Assembly (NCBI GenBank): GCA_963676345.2 | Contig: CAXXTS010000005.1 | Coordinates: 124,001-188,000, forward strand | Length of the DNA: 64,000 nt | From: G963665925 sp963676345 | GTDB lineage: Bacteria; Bacillota; Clostridia; Peptostreptococcales; Acidaminobacteraceae | Reading direction: 5' to 3' | Shown: positions 1 through 7,974 of the stretch, piece after piece | Layout of the letters: each line of letters begins with the position of its first letter | Numbering within the stretch: the stretch's first letter is position 1 | Program-made: the position numbers and the translations under genes | Notes under the pieces: model-generated | What the model was told of the DNA's origin: nothing | The model's input: only the letters and a program-made list of their open reading frames with translations | Database searches by the model: none

Positions 1-139
1 AGCCCTATTTTGAATTTTATCAGAATTGGGCTTGAAGTGCTTTTTTGATGGATAATTCTGGTCCTATTTATGGTTTTGAATACGTAGAATATGCTAAAAT
101 TGATATGTAATACACTATGTGATTTGAAAGGGGAACGTG

Positions 140-853
140 ATGTTTAGAACAGCAATCTGGTTTACATATATGGGGGCGAGCCTTGTTGGCTCCAAATCAA
201 AATTGAAAATGGCTGAGAGACTTGAAAAAGATGGGGATATTGAGGCACGCGACAAAATAGTAAATAACCAAGTTGGCCCGTGGGCAAGAAAATTGGTTCA
301 TCTGAGCGGGACAACGGTGACCGTACGGGGGGCGGAGCATATAAAGCGGGATCGTCCGGTACTCATCGTTGCAAACCATCAGAGTAATTTTGATATTCCA
401 ATTTTACTGGGCTATGTAGATGTCCCTAAAGGCTTTATTGCAAAAGTTGAACTTGAAACATTTCCAGTGGTCAATAGATGGATGCGTCTGATGCAGTGTG
501 TATTTATGGATCGTGAAAATATGCGACAGTCAGCAAAGGCCATCATGCAAGGCATTAAAAATTTAAAAAATGGATATACAATGGTTGTTTTTCCAGAAGG
601 TACTCGTTCTGAGGATGGGGGGCTGCTGGAGTTTAAACCTGGGGCACTTAAACTTGCTACAAAGTCAGGCGTTGATGTGCTACCGATTACAATTAGCGGC
701 TCAAAGGACATAATGACTAAGGGAAGCAAGCGCATAAGACCAGCGGAGGTTACCCTGACTATATCTGAGCCTATTGAAATGACTGATGCACTTAAACAGG
801 ATACATTCTTACTCACAGAAAAAATAAGGGATGTTATTGAGTCAAATCTTTAA
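140..853 (+). CDS. 1-acyl-sn-glycerol-3-phosphate acyltransferase (PlsC family)
   Basis: Membrane-associated acyltransferase expected to acylate lysophosphatidic acid to phosphatidic acid in phospholipid synthesis. The catalytic HX4D motif (NHQSNFD, His about residue 80) and the substrate-binding FPEGTR block (about 151-156) are both present and in the correct order, and the 237-residue length is normal for bacterial PlsC. GTG at 137 and ATG at 140 are both in frame. AAAGGGG at 127-133 sits 6 bases before the ATG but only 3 before the GTG, so 140 is preferred. It is monocistronic, ending before a bidirectional terminator at 988-1029. Family assignment is firm; acyl donor specificity cannot be read. 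Confidence 0.9.
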   Translation: MFRTAIWFTYMGASLVGSKSKLKMAERLEKDGDIEARDKIVNNQVGPWARKLVHLSGTTVTVRGAEHIKRDRPVLIVANHQSNFDIPILLGYVDVPKGFIAKVELETFPVVNRWMRLMQCVFMDRENMRQSAKAIMQGIKNLKNGYTMVVFPEGTRSEDGGLLEFKPGALKLATKSGVDVLPITISGSKDIMTKGSKRIRPAEVTLTISEPIEMTDALKQDTFLLTEKIRDVIESNL

Positions 854-987
854 ACGCATTTAAAGAATCGCTGAGAGTTCCCTTTCACTGGATAGCTTGC
901 TGTGGCATATGTTTGTACTCGAAAACGAAATGGTGGAAGCGCCTTTTGTCTAAGTGGGGTTAGTTGCGCCCGGCAGATTTAAAAACA

Positions 988-1029
988 TAAAAGAAGCAGG
1001 CGGCTCTATAGGCTGACCTGCTTCTTTTA
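988..1029. terminator. bidirectional intrinsic terminator
   Basis: Perfect 13-bp stem (taaaagaagcagg at 988-1000 pairing with 1017-1029) lies between the convergent acyltransferase and CheY genes. A-rich and T-rich flanks fit termination from both sides. Confidence 0.85.
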
Positions 1030-1042
1030 GACTTTGATCTCA

Positions 1043-1399
1043 TTAGTTCCAGTAGTCATTAACCATTTCCTCCAATTGCATTTTAGGGAAGGGCTTTTGC
1101 ATATATCCGCAAGCACCGAGTTCTTTGGTTTCTCGAACTGTACGGCTTGTGTGAATGGATGAAATCATGATGACATGTGCCGATGGGTCGTATTCTTTAA
1201 TCTTTCTGAGGGCCTCAATACCATTCATTAGAGGCATATTTATGTCAAGGAGTACTAAGTCAGGATGATGAGTTTTGTACAGTTCTACGGCTTCCATTCC
1301 GTCAGCTGCTTCATAGATATCCTCAAATACCAGACTTCTTAATGAGCACCTGATGAACTGACGCATAAAGAGCGAATCATCAACAATGAGTAGTTTCAT
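1043..1399 (-). CDS. CheY-like single-domain response regulator
   Basis: Stand-alone receiver domain of 118 residues with no output domain. The acidic pocket (Asp7/Asp8), phosphoacceptor Asp52 (LLDINMP) and conserved Lys102 (QKPFP) are all visible, so it should be phosphorylatable by a histidine kinase. The start at 1399 is chosen because GGAGG lies 7 bases upstream; an upstream in-frame start at 1429 would add a short non-homologous leader. No kinase is adjacent. CheY-like regulators of this sort control flagellar motors or act as phosphorelay intermediates; the actual partner is unknown. Confidence 0.9.
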   Translation of the reverse strand: MKLLIVDDSLFMRQFIRCSLRSLVFEDIYEAADGMEAVELYKTHHPDLVLLDINMPLMNGIEALRKIKEYDPSAHVIMISSIHTSRTVRETKELGACGYMQKPFPKMQLEEMVNDYWN

Positions 1400-1571
1400 A
1401 GTAAAACCTCCACATCGAGTTAACAACAATAGAAATATAGGACTATAGTCTTATATAGTACTATTTTACCACAAATCTTAGCTTTTAATCAAGAAATTCA
1501 TCATTGGACGCTGAGTATCCCTAAGTGGCACGCGTCAGTAAAGGAATAAGTATTATTCTAGAACAATATAA

Positions 1572-1614
1572 AAGCTGTACCGGACAAGTATAAAAGACTT
1601 GTCCGGTACAGCTT
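1572..1614 (-). terminator. terminator of the acd-etfB-etfA operon
   Basis: A perfect 18-bp stem (1572-1589 with 1597-1614) and a 7-base loop lie about 37 bases past the etfA stop on the minus strand. The exit flank is AT-rich rather than a pure T run. Confidence 0.8.
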
Positions 1615-1650
1615 AATATTTGTTTTTATGCTTAGGAACTTTAAAAATTA

Positions 1651-2652
1651 CTATTCTTTTTCAGGTAGAATTTTCATCAGTTCTGGAATAACTTTATGCA
1701 CATCACCAACGATACCAAGATCAGCAGAATCGAAGATCGGTGCTGTCTCGTCCTTGTTGATGGCTACGATAAACTCAGATTCTTCCATACCAGCAAGATG
1801 CTGAATAGCGCCTGAGATGCCGCATGCAAAGTATAGGTCTGGACGTACGGTTTTACCAGTCTGTCCAACTTGATTATTTCTATCAATCCAGCCAGCATCA
1901 ACAACAGCACGAGAAGCAGATACAGTACCGCCGAGCTTGTCAGCTAAAGATTCCAGTGTGGACATATTCTCAGGCTTGCCAACACCACGGCCGCCTGATA
2001 CAAGAATGTTTGCGTCTTCAATGTTGACTTTGTGCTTTGTCTCCTTAACGACTTCAAGAATTTTTACGTTCTGATCAGCCGCTTCAAATGCAATCTTGAA
2101 AGGTGTAATCGCACCTGTTCTTGCTGTGTCAGCATCTGCCATTGTCATAACGCCTGGGCGTACTGTAGACATTTGTGGTCTGTGCTCTGGACAGATGATT
2201 GTCGCCATGATGTTGCCACCAAAAGCAGGGCGTGTCATCAGTAGATTCTGTGTTTCTGCGTCCACTTCAAGCTTTGTACAGTCTGCTGTCAGACCTGTAT
2301 TGATACGTGCCGATACACGAGGTGCAAGGTCACGTCCGATTGTTGAAGCCCCTACGAGAATCACATCTGGCTTTCTGTCTTCAACAACGCTTACCATTGC
2401 CTTTGCGTACGGCTCTGTCATATAGATTTCAAGCTCTTTTTCATCTACAAGGATGACCTCGTCTGCGCCAAGGTGGATCAGGGCGTTTAAATCATCCTTC
2501 ATATTATAGCCAAGAACCAGTGCGCGTACTGAACAGCCAAGTTCGTCTGCAAGTTCGCGGCCTTTGGAAACCAGTTCCTTTGACACCTTTTCTATGTGGC
2601 CTTCACGTTGTTCGCAAAAGACCATAACGTCTTTGTAGTCTGTACGGTTCAT
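1651..2652 (-). CDS. etfA: electron transfer flavoprotein subunit alpha
   Basis: Alpha subunit of the heterodimeric flavoprotein that moves electrons from or to acyl-CoA dehydrogenase. At 333 residues it has the two-domain EtfA layout: an N-terminal alpha/beta domain, then the FAD-binding C-terminal half with the conserved SGGRGVGKPEN, QVGQTGKTVRPDLY and GISGAIQHLAGM blocks. AGGAGG lies 8 bases before the start. It is the last gene of acd-etfB-etfA, 12 bases after etfB. In Clostridia such ETFs can be part of an electron-bifurcating butyryl-CoA dehydrogenase complex; whether this one bifurcates cannot be decided from sequence alone. Confidence 0.96.
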   Translation of the reverse strand: MNRTDYKDVMVFCEQREGHIEKVSKELVSKGRELADELGCSVRALVLGYNMKDDLNALIHLGADEVILVDEKELEIYMTEPYAKAMVSVVEDRKPDVILVGASTIGRDLAPRVSARINTGLTADCTKLEVDAETQNLLMTRPAFGGNIMATIICPEHRPQMSTVRPGVMTMADADTARTGAITPFKIAFEAADQNVKILEVVKETKHKVNIEDANILVSGGRGVGKPENMSTLESLADKLGGTVSASRAVVDAGWIDRNNQVGQTGKTVRPDLYFACGISGAIQHLAGMEESEFIVAINKDETAPIFDSADLGIVGDVHKVIPELMKILPEKE

Positions 2653-2664
2653 GTGAAAGTCCTC

Positions 2665-3450
2665 CTAATCGATAATGTACTTTTCCTTGAGATTTTCAAG
2701 AATGATTTTCGCAGCCTGCTGTGGATCCACATCGTACTTCTTGCCCGGTGCCTTAACCGATTTTGTAAAGGACTTCTTAACGCGCGTTGGCGAACCCTTT
2801 AGGCCAAGGTACTCTTCTTTGACTTCGATGTTGTCATATGTCCATGTTTCCACTTCTTTTTCACGGTAAGCATCAAAGATACCTTGTACAGACATGTAAC
2901 GTGCTGTGTTCATTTCACTCAGTGTCGTAATCAGACATGGCATTTGTACTTCAATCATGTGGTAGCCGTCTTCAAAGACACGCTTAAGCACCAGCTTGTC
3001 GCCGTCTTTTTTCATGTCGTCCACATAGCTTACCTGTGGCAGGGAAAGTTTCTCTGCGATTTGAGGACCAACCTGTGCTGTATCGCCATCAATTGCCTGA
3101 CGGCCAGCAATAATGAGATCGTACTCCAGGTTTCTAATTGCTGCAGCCAGTGTCATGGATGTCGCCCATGTATCTGCGCCTGCAAATTTTCTATCTGTCA
3201 GTAGTATCGCGCGGTCTGCACCCATTGCCAGGGTTTCTCTTAGCGCGTTGTCTGCTTGTGGGGGACCCATTGTAAGCACTGTTACATGAGCGCCGTGCTC
3301 GTCCTTCAGACGCAGTGCTGCCTCTAGGCCAGCCTTGTCATCTGGGTTGATGATGCTTGGAACGCCATCACGAATCAGCGTACCTGTTTTAGGATCCAGA
3401 CGCACTTCTGTTGTATCTGGAACCTGCTTTATGCAAACGATGATATTCAT
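2665..3450 (-). CDS. etfB: electron transfer flavoprotein subunit beta
   Basis: Beta subunit of ETF, 261 residues, normal length. The N terminus (MNIIVCIKQVPDTTEVRLDP) and the GRQAIDGDTAQVGPQIAE block, which matches the EtfB signature, are clear. AGGAGG precedes the start by 7 bases. It sits 11 bases after the acyl-CoA dehydrogenase gene and 12 before etfA, so the three genes are surely one transcript and one functional complex. Confidence 0.96.
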   Translation of the reverse strand: MNIIVCIKQVPDTTEVRLDPKTGTLIRDGVPSIINPDDKAGLEAALRLKDEHGAHVTVLTMGPPQADNALRETLAMGADRAILLTDRKFAGADTWATSMTLAAAIRNLEYDLIIAGRQAIDGDTAQVGPQIAEKLSLPQVSYVDDMKKDGDKLVLKRVFEDGYHMIEVQMPCLITTLSEMNTARYMSVQGIFDAYREKEVETWTYDNIEVKEEYLGLKGSPTRVKKSFTKSVKAPGKKYDVDPQQAAKIILENLKEKYIID

Positions 3451-3461
3451 CTTTTTACCTC

Positions 3462-4601
3462 CTACTTAAGCAAGTTTGCTGAAACAACCATACGTTGAAC
3501 TTCACTTGTACCTTCATAGATCTCAGTGATCTTGGCATCACGCATCATGCGCTCTACTGGGTACTCTCTTGTGTAGCCGTAACCGCCGTGAAGCTGTACA
3601 GCTTTTGTAGTGACGTCCATAGCTGCTTCTGCTGCAAACAGTTTCGCCATTGCCGCTTCGTTTGAGTAAGGACGCTTTGAGTCCTTTGCGCGTGCTGCCT
3701 TGTAAACAAGCAGACGGGCTGCTTCTGTACGCGTATCCATATCTGCAAGCTGGAACTGCGTGTTCTGGAACTTGGCAATTGGACGACCGAACTGTTTTCT
3801 TTCTTTAACATAAGCGACGGTTTCATCTAGGGCGCCCTGAGCAAGACCCAGTGCCTGAGATGCGATACCGATACGACCGCCATCCAGTGTTTTCATAGCG
3901 ATTTTAAAGCCCATGCCTTCTTTGCCCAGCAGGTTCTCTTTTGGTATTTTACAGCCTTCAAAGATCAGCTCGCACGTTGCTGATCCGCGAATGCCCATTT
4001 TCTTTTCTTTCTTGCCGATTGTAAATCCTGGTGTGTCCGCATCAACGATAAATGCAGAAATACCGCGTGTGCCTTTTGATTTGTCTGTCATTGCCATGAT
4101 GATGTAAACATCTGCATAGCCTGCATTTGTGATAAAGATTTTTGATCCGTCAAGCAGGTAATGATCGCCATCAAGGACAGCTCTTGTTTGCTGACCCGCA
4201 GCATCTGTACCAGCACCTGGTTCAGTCAGGCCGAATGCGCCCAGCTTTTCACCCTTTGCAAGGGGTACCAAGTACTTTTGCTTTTGTTCTTCTGTACCGA
4301 ATTCATAAATCGGTGCAGCACAGAGGGAAGTATGGGCTGAAACGATAACGCCAGTTGTACCACAAGCTTTTGATAGCTCTTCAACGGCCATAGCATAAGC
4401 GAGGTTATCAGCACCTGCGCCGCCATACTCTTTAGGGAAAGGAATCCCGAAGAAACCAAATTGCTTCATTTTTTCCACAGTTTCCACTGGGAAACGCTCT
4501 TCTTCATCGACTTCTTCTGCTAGAGGTTTTACCTCGTTTTCTGCAAAAGAACGATACATCTGACGAAGAAGGACATACTCTTTTGAGAGTTCAAAATTCA
4601 T
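3462..4601 (-). CDS. acyl-CoA dehydrogenase, short-chain (butyryl-CoA dehydrogenase type)
   Basis: FAD-dependent acyl-CoA dehydrogenase of 379 residues that interconverts a short-chain acyl-CoA and its enoyl-CoA, coupled to the adjacent ETF. The family signatures are visible: GAFGLTEPGAGTDA, the QLHGGYGYTREYPVERMMRDAK block and the catalytic-base segment IYEGTSE (Glu about 363). The start at 4601 is chosen because AAGGAGG lies 6 bases upstream; an in-frame start at 4676 would add a non-homologous tail. Gene order acd-etfB-etfA without crotonase or thiolase suggests a stand-alone module. Butyryl-CoA is the likeliest substrate, but amino-acid-derived acyl-CoAs are possible. Confidence 0.93.
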   Translation of the reverse strand: MNFELSKEYVLLRQMYRSFAENEVKPLAEEVDEEERFPVETVEKMKQFGFFGIPFPKEYGGAGADNLAYAMAVEELSKACGTTGVIVSAHTSLCAAPIYEFGTEEQKQKYLVPLAKGEKLGAFGLTEPGAGTDAAGQQTRAVLDGDHYLLDGSKIFITNAGYADVYIIMAMTDKSKGTRGISAFIVDADTPGFTIGKKEKKMGIRGSATCELIFEGCKIPKENLLGKEGMGFKIAMKTLDGGRIGIASQALGLAQGALDETVAYVKERKQFGRPIAKFQNTQFQLADMDTRTEAARLLVYKAARAKDSKRPYSNEAAMAKLFAAEAAMDVTTKAVQLHGGYGYTREYPVERMMRDAKITEIYEGTSEVQRMVVSANLLK

Positions 4602-5010
4602 GTTGGACCTCCTTGTTGCCGTTAAGAATTTAACGAAATTGGAAGCACTAACCGACCAAAGTTTAGCACCAAGCATCGTATTCTACGGCTCAAATATAGT
4701 AAATGGTTTTCACCGACCTGACCTAATTGAGTGTTACCGTTATTATTTTAACATAACATTCCCTGTTATGCGCATAGAAATATCCTCAAAGGAAAAGAAT
4801 TCTGAGAATTGTGATTGAAGTTGAGGTTTTCAAAACTTTTTTGATGATTTTTGGGGCCTAGTGTTAAAGCCTTGTGTAAAATACACATACATGTAAATAT
4901 TGTGCGTTTGTTTGCTTACCTTCCATAAATTTAGAAATGCCCCTAGTACACAAGCGGTTATAAATTTATAATGGAAAGTAACATAAGAGACTATGGAAAG
5001 AGGCACATAA
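4602..5010. other. 409-bp divergent intergenic region
   Basis: Separates the leftward acyl-CoA dehydrogenase operon from the rightward lipoprotein gene and must hold both promoters. I could not assign convincing -35/-10 pairs on either strand. The only standout element is the 19-bp inverted repeat at 4752-4770, listed separately. No gene was seen. Confidence 0.6.
4752..4770. promoter_or_regulatory. 19-bp inverted repeat, candidate operator
   Basis: CATAACA-TTCCC-TGTTATG is a perfect 7-5-7 inverted repeat about 150 bases upstream of the acyl-CoA dehydrogenase start and 240 upstream of the lipoprotein gene. Its size fits a dimeric helix-turn-helix repressor site. The regulator is unknown. Confidence 0.45.
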
Positions 5011-6174
5011 ATGTTAAGAGAAATACAAAAGAATGAAACCTTAAATAAGGCGAGGATAATGGCCATATATATTTTGGCAGTAGCAGTGGTAAGTATGCTG
5101 ACAGGGTGCAGTATAAGGGATGCCCTCACTGAAAAGAAAAAAGCGGTTGTTGAAGTTCCAAAGGTCTATAGTGAAAAGCTAGACGCGCTCCTTCCAGATA
5201 TGCCGGCGACCTGGACGTATATGGGGATCGGCGAGTACGGATCTCAAATGTCTCTAGGTGAAATTATACAGATGCAAACACAAAAGATCTATCGGATATA
5301 TGGTGAAGTGGAAGATATGTCCGCAGGGGCCTTAAGTGAAGACTTTGACTACAGCATTACCTATGTAGTATATGAAGATCGTATTGAACAGATTAAAGAG
5401 GGCAAGATGCTGCTCGATTCTGACTTTGATCGAATGACACTCGTGAAGTTACCCCTTGAGGTGGGGACTTCCTGGGAAGAAAAGGTTATAGATGGTGACG
5501 GTAAATCTGTTAAGGTCCAGGGAGAAATAACGGAGATTACAAATGAAGATGAAAATGCAGTTTACACCATTAGGTATGAGGCAGTGGGCTCCGACTATTA
5601 TGAACTCAGAAAAATAAAGGAAGGTGAAGGGATTATTTCCTTTGAAAAGCCTATATTTTATGATGGAGAAATGTTTCCAGTTCAGTATGGACTGAGTTCC
5701 CTAAATAGGGAGCAAACCCTAATTGTAAAAGACCGTTCTGATGAAGAGGGGACCAGTGCAAAACTGGATGATCAGGCCACTCTTATTGAATTGGACGTTC
5801 TTCCTGAAGATGCATCTTTTCAAGTTGTCGATGAAGGGCTTAAAGAAGAACTGGAAGGTCTAATTTACAATTTCAATGAGGCTTGGGTTCATTTTGCAAA
5901 TGAGAAAAACATGGGCGTGCTCGACTATGTAACCCGTAATGGGGAGGCCTATGACATTATTCAGAGATTCCCTGCAGGCACAATGACCTTGACATTTGAA
6001 CTCATTGATATTACAGATGTGCGTATTGAAAAAGATCATGCCAATTTGTATGTACATGAAATTATTAAGAAGGTGACTGAGGAGAAAACAGAGATGCTTG
6101 AGTACTACTGGCTTTATGATATACGAAAAGTAGAGGGTGCGTGGCGCATCCATTCATATGTGAATCAGCCCTAA
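5011..6174 (+). CDS. putative lipoprotein of unknown function
   Basis: A 387-residue protein with a basic N terminus, a hydrophobic stretch (about 18-31) and a lipobox LTGC near residue 33, so it should be lipidated and face the outside of the membrane. GAAAGAGG precedes the start at 5011. A second ATG at 5059 also has GGCGAGG before it but would lack the positive charges of a signal peptide. The C-terminal 110 residues (FNEAWVHFANEKNMGVLDYV through WLYDIRKVEGAWRIHSY) look like an NTF2-like fold of the kind found at the end of surface-sensing lipoproteins. Monocistronic. The ligand is unknown. Confidence 0.75.
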   Translation: MLREIQKNETLNKARIMAIYILAVAVVSMLTGCSIRDALTEKKKAVVEVPKVYSEKLDALLPDMPATWTYMGIGEYGSQMSLGEIIQMQTQKIYRIYGEVEDMSAGALSEDFDYSITYVVYEDRIEQIKEGKMLLDSDFDRMTLVKLPLEVGTSWEEKVIDGDGKSVKVQGEITEITNEDENAVYTIRYEAVGSDYYELRKIKEGEGIISFEKPIFYDGEMFPVQYGLSSLNREQTLIVKDRSDEEGTSAKLDDQATLIELDVLPEDASFQVVDEGLKEELEGLIYNFNEAWVHFANEKNMGVLDYVTRNGEAYDIIQRFPAGTMTLTFELIDITDVRIEKDHANLYVHEIIKKVTEEKTEMLEYYWLYDIRKVEGAWRIHSYVNQP

Positions 6175-6224
6175 AAGACTGTATGGTCTATGTGTGCATC
6201 TAGTAAAACATGTATTCACTTAAA

Positions 6225-6264
6225 AAGGCCGCATTGAACACTTTATGTTCTATGCGGTCTTAAG
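6225..6264. terminator. bidirectional intrinsic terminator
   Basis: A 10-bp stem (6225-6234 with 6252-6261, one G-U) is extended by an inner GAAC/GTTC pairing and flanked by A and T runs. It lies between the convergent lipoprotein and diguanylate cyclase genes. Confidence 0.8.
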
Positions 6265-6321
6265 TTTTAAATAATTCAAAGAATCACATGTAATGCATGT
6301 ATTTTTAACTCAATACCTACC

Positions 6322-7521
6322 CTATGCTTTTTCAAAATCGTGATCAATTTTCAAATACCCCGTATAGGAAACACGGTTTCTGCCAAGCTCTTTTGAGCGG
6401 TACAAACCGTCATCGGCTACTTTAATGAGCTCCTTGTGGGTTTCCCCATCCCAAGGGTAGGTCGCAATACCAATTGATATAGAATAATTCGGGTCAGTAT
6501 GCTCATGCACACTTTCCCTGTAACGTTCAGCAATATGCATTGCCTGAGAAGCCGTTTGATCAGGGAGTATAATGAAAAATTCATCGCCGCCGTACCGTCC
6601 AATGCTGTCATTTTCCCGCAGTGTGGAAAAGGCAATGGACACCAGCTGTTTAAGGCATTTATCACCAACGATGTGACCATAGGTATCATTTAATGTTTTG
6701 AACTTGTCAATATCAAACATGAGTATGGAAAACTTTCGCATTTCTTTTGAGTGAATGTAGCTGTCCATTAAATTTAGGAGGGGCTGTTTCATGAGTGCGC
6801 CTGTTAATGAGTCAACTTTGGACTTCTCCTTTATTTGATCTTGGACCCACTCCATTCTGCGGGTGCGTTTTCTGACTTCGCGCTCAACAGCGTGGTGAAA
6901 GTCACTACGGATTTCTTCGTGTTCAGTTTGCACTTTCTGGTGCATCAAAAGGTACTCAAGGTAGATAGAGCGCAGTGCCAAACCATATCCAGCAAGGTTT
7001 ATTGCATAGCCAGCTGGAAGAAAAATACCGATATTTCGGTAGGCCATAACAAGGTTTCCTAATAGAAGAATTGTGAAAATAATCCAGTCCAGGGTCCGCT
7101 TTTGCTGACGCAAAATGAAAAGCAGTGTAATGTGAACTGCAATTAAAATGGGGAAAACAACAGGTGAATCCAGTGCCAAAATAAAGCTTTCTGGAGATGT
7201 CTGAATCCCAAAAATCAGAAGCGTAGTCAAGAGGAGTGTTGTGACAACCATCTGTGTGTTGTTATTAAAGCTATGCTTTAAAATGGTTACAATCAGTAAA
7301 AATATAGGCATTGAAAAAGATGCGATCAGTATCAGCTTTTCAAGTGAAATGGCTGTATTCACAAATCGCATAAATCCAATCAGTAATAGAGGCACTAAAA
7401 AACTATATCCGAGACGCTTTGATGCTGGCGAAAGCGGATAAAGTACGAGGGCCCCTGTAAAGCAAAGTGCAGAAAGAACTGTTAATGCTTGAATCAAGAT
7501 AGCTAACAATATTTCGTTCAA
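6322..7521 (-). CDS. membrane diguanylate cyclase (GGDEF)
   Basis: 399 residues: an N-terminal membrane sensor with about seven hydrophobic segments (1-200), a short coiled linker and a complete GGDEF domain (about 235-390). The active-site loop reads RYGGDEF (GGDEF 311-315) and an intact inhibitory RxxD (RENDS, 302-305) lies five residues before it, so c-di-GMP synthesis with product feedback inhibition is expected. It begins with TTG at 7521, preceded by GGTGGTG, which implies modest translation. The sensory ligand is unknown. No c-di-GMP riboswitch or PilZ/EAL gene is visible nearby. Confidence 0.9.
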   Translation of the reverse strand: MNEILLAILIQALTVLSALCFTGALVLYPLSPASKRLGYSFLVPLLLIGFMRFVNTAISLEKLILIASFSMPIFLLIVTILKHSFNNNTQMVVTTLLLTTLLIFGIQTSPESFILALDSPVVFPILIAVHITLLFILRQQKRTLDWIIFTILLLGNLVMAYRNIGIFLPAGYAINLAGYGLALRSIYLEYLLMHQKVQTEHEEIRSDFHHAVEREVRKRTRRMEWVQDQIKEKSKVDSLTGALMKQPLLNLMDSYIHSKEMRKFSILMFDIDKFKTLNDTYGHIVGDKCLKQLVSIAFSTLRENDSIGRYGGDEFFIILPDQTASQAMHIAERYRESVHEHTDPNYSISIGIATYPWDGETHKELIKVADDGLYRSKELGRNRVSYTGYLKIDHDFEKA

Positions 7522-7622
7522 ATTCGAACACCACCATTTATTTTTATATGCTCATAATTAAGCTGTATATACACTAAATTATATCCAAAATAAGAATGAA
7601 TACACAATAGAAAATTAAAAGT

Positions 7623-7651
7623 TTGACACAGAAAATGGGATGACATATAAT
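7623..7651 (+). promoter_or_regulatory. sigma-A promoter of the asnS T-box transcript
   Basis: TTGACA at 7623-7628 and TATAAT at 7646-7651 are separated by 17 bases: a consensus vegetative promoter placed just ahead of the T-box leader. Confidence 0.85.
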
Positions 7652-7659
7652 TTTAGTGA

Positions 7660-7912
7660 ACTGAAGAAATGCCTATGATAGGGAGAGTATCTGCTTGTAG
7701 CTGATCATTAGCGAGTTGGTGACGGTGTAAGATCAACACGGCGAAGCAGTGAAAAACACCCTTGAGGTCCTGTCCGAAAAGTTTATTGAGTAGGCTCAGG
7801 CGGGTACGACCGTTATATCGTATGCTCATGCAGCTAAAGTGGCTTTATGCAATGAGGGTGGTACCGCGAAAGATGTCTTTCGTCCCTTTGTCTGGGATGG
7901 GAGATTTTTTTG
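7660..7912 (+). promoter_or_regulatory. T-box riboswitch, asparagine specific
   Basis: A leader RNA that senses uncharged tRNA-Asn and lets asnS transcription proceed when charged tRNA is scarce. The T-box sequence AGGGTGGTACCGCG is at 7855-7868. Stem I is closed by CTGCTT (7691-7696) and AAGCAG (7744-7749). The specifier triplet is most likely AAC at 7735-7737, an Asn codon matching the downstream gene. The terminator stem (TTCGTCCC about 7879-7886 with GGGATGGGA 7894-7902) ends in seven T at 7905-7911. The 5' boundary is approximate. Confidence 0.93.
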
Positions 7913-7974
7913 TTTGATTTAAGGCATAATCTATCCGGTCATAGCGGATTGAAATAATGAGGAGGGTACAAGAC

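Noticed and set aside
3554..3826. Shadow frames inside the acyl-CoA dehydrogenase and other strong genes
   Set aside because: They lack ribosome sites and homology and lie in alternative frames of well-supported genes.
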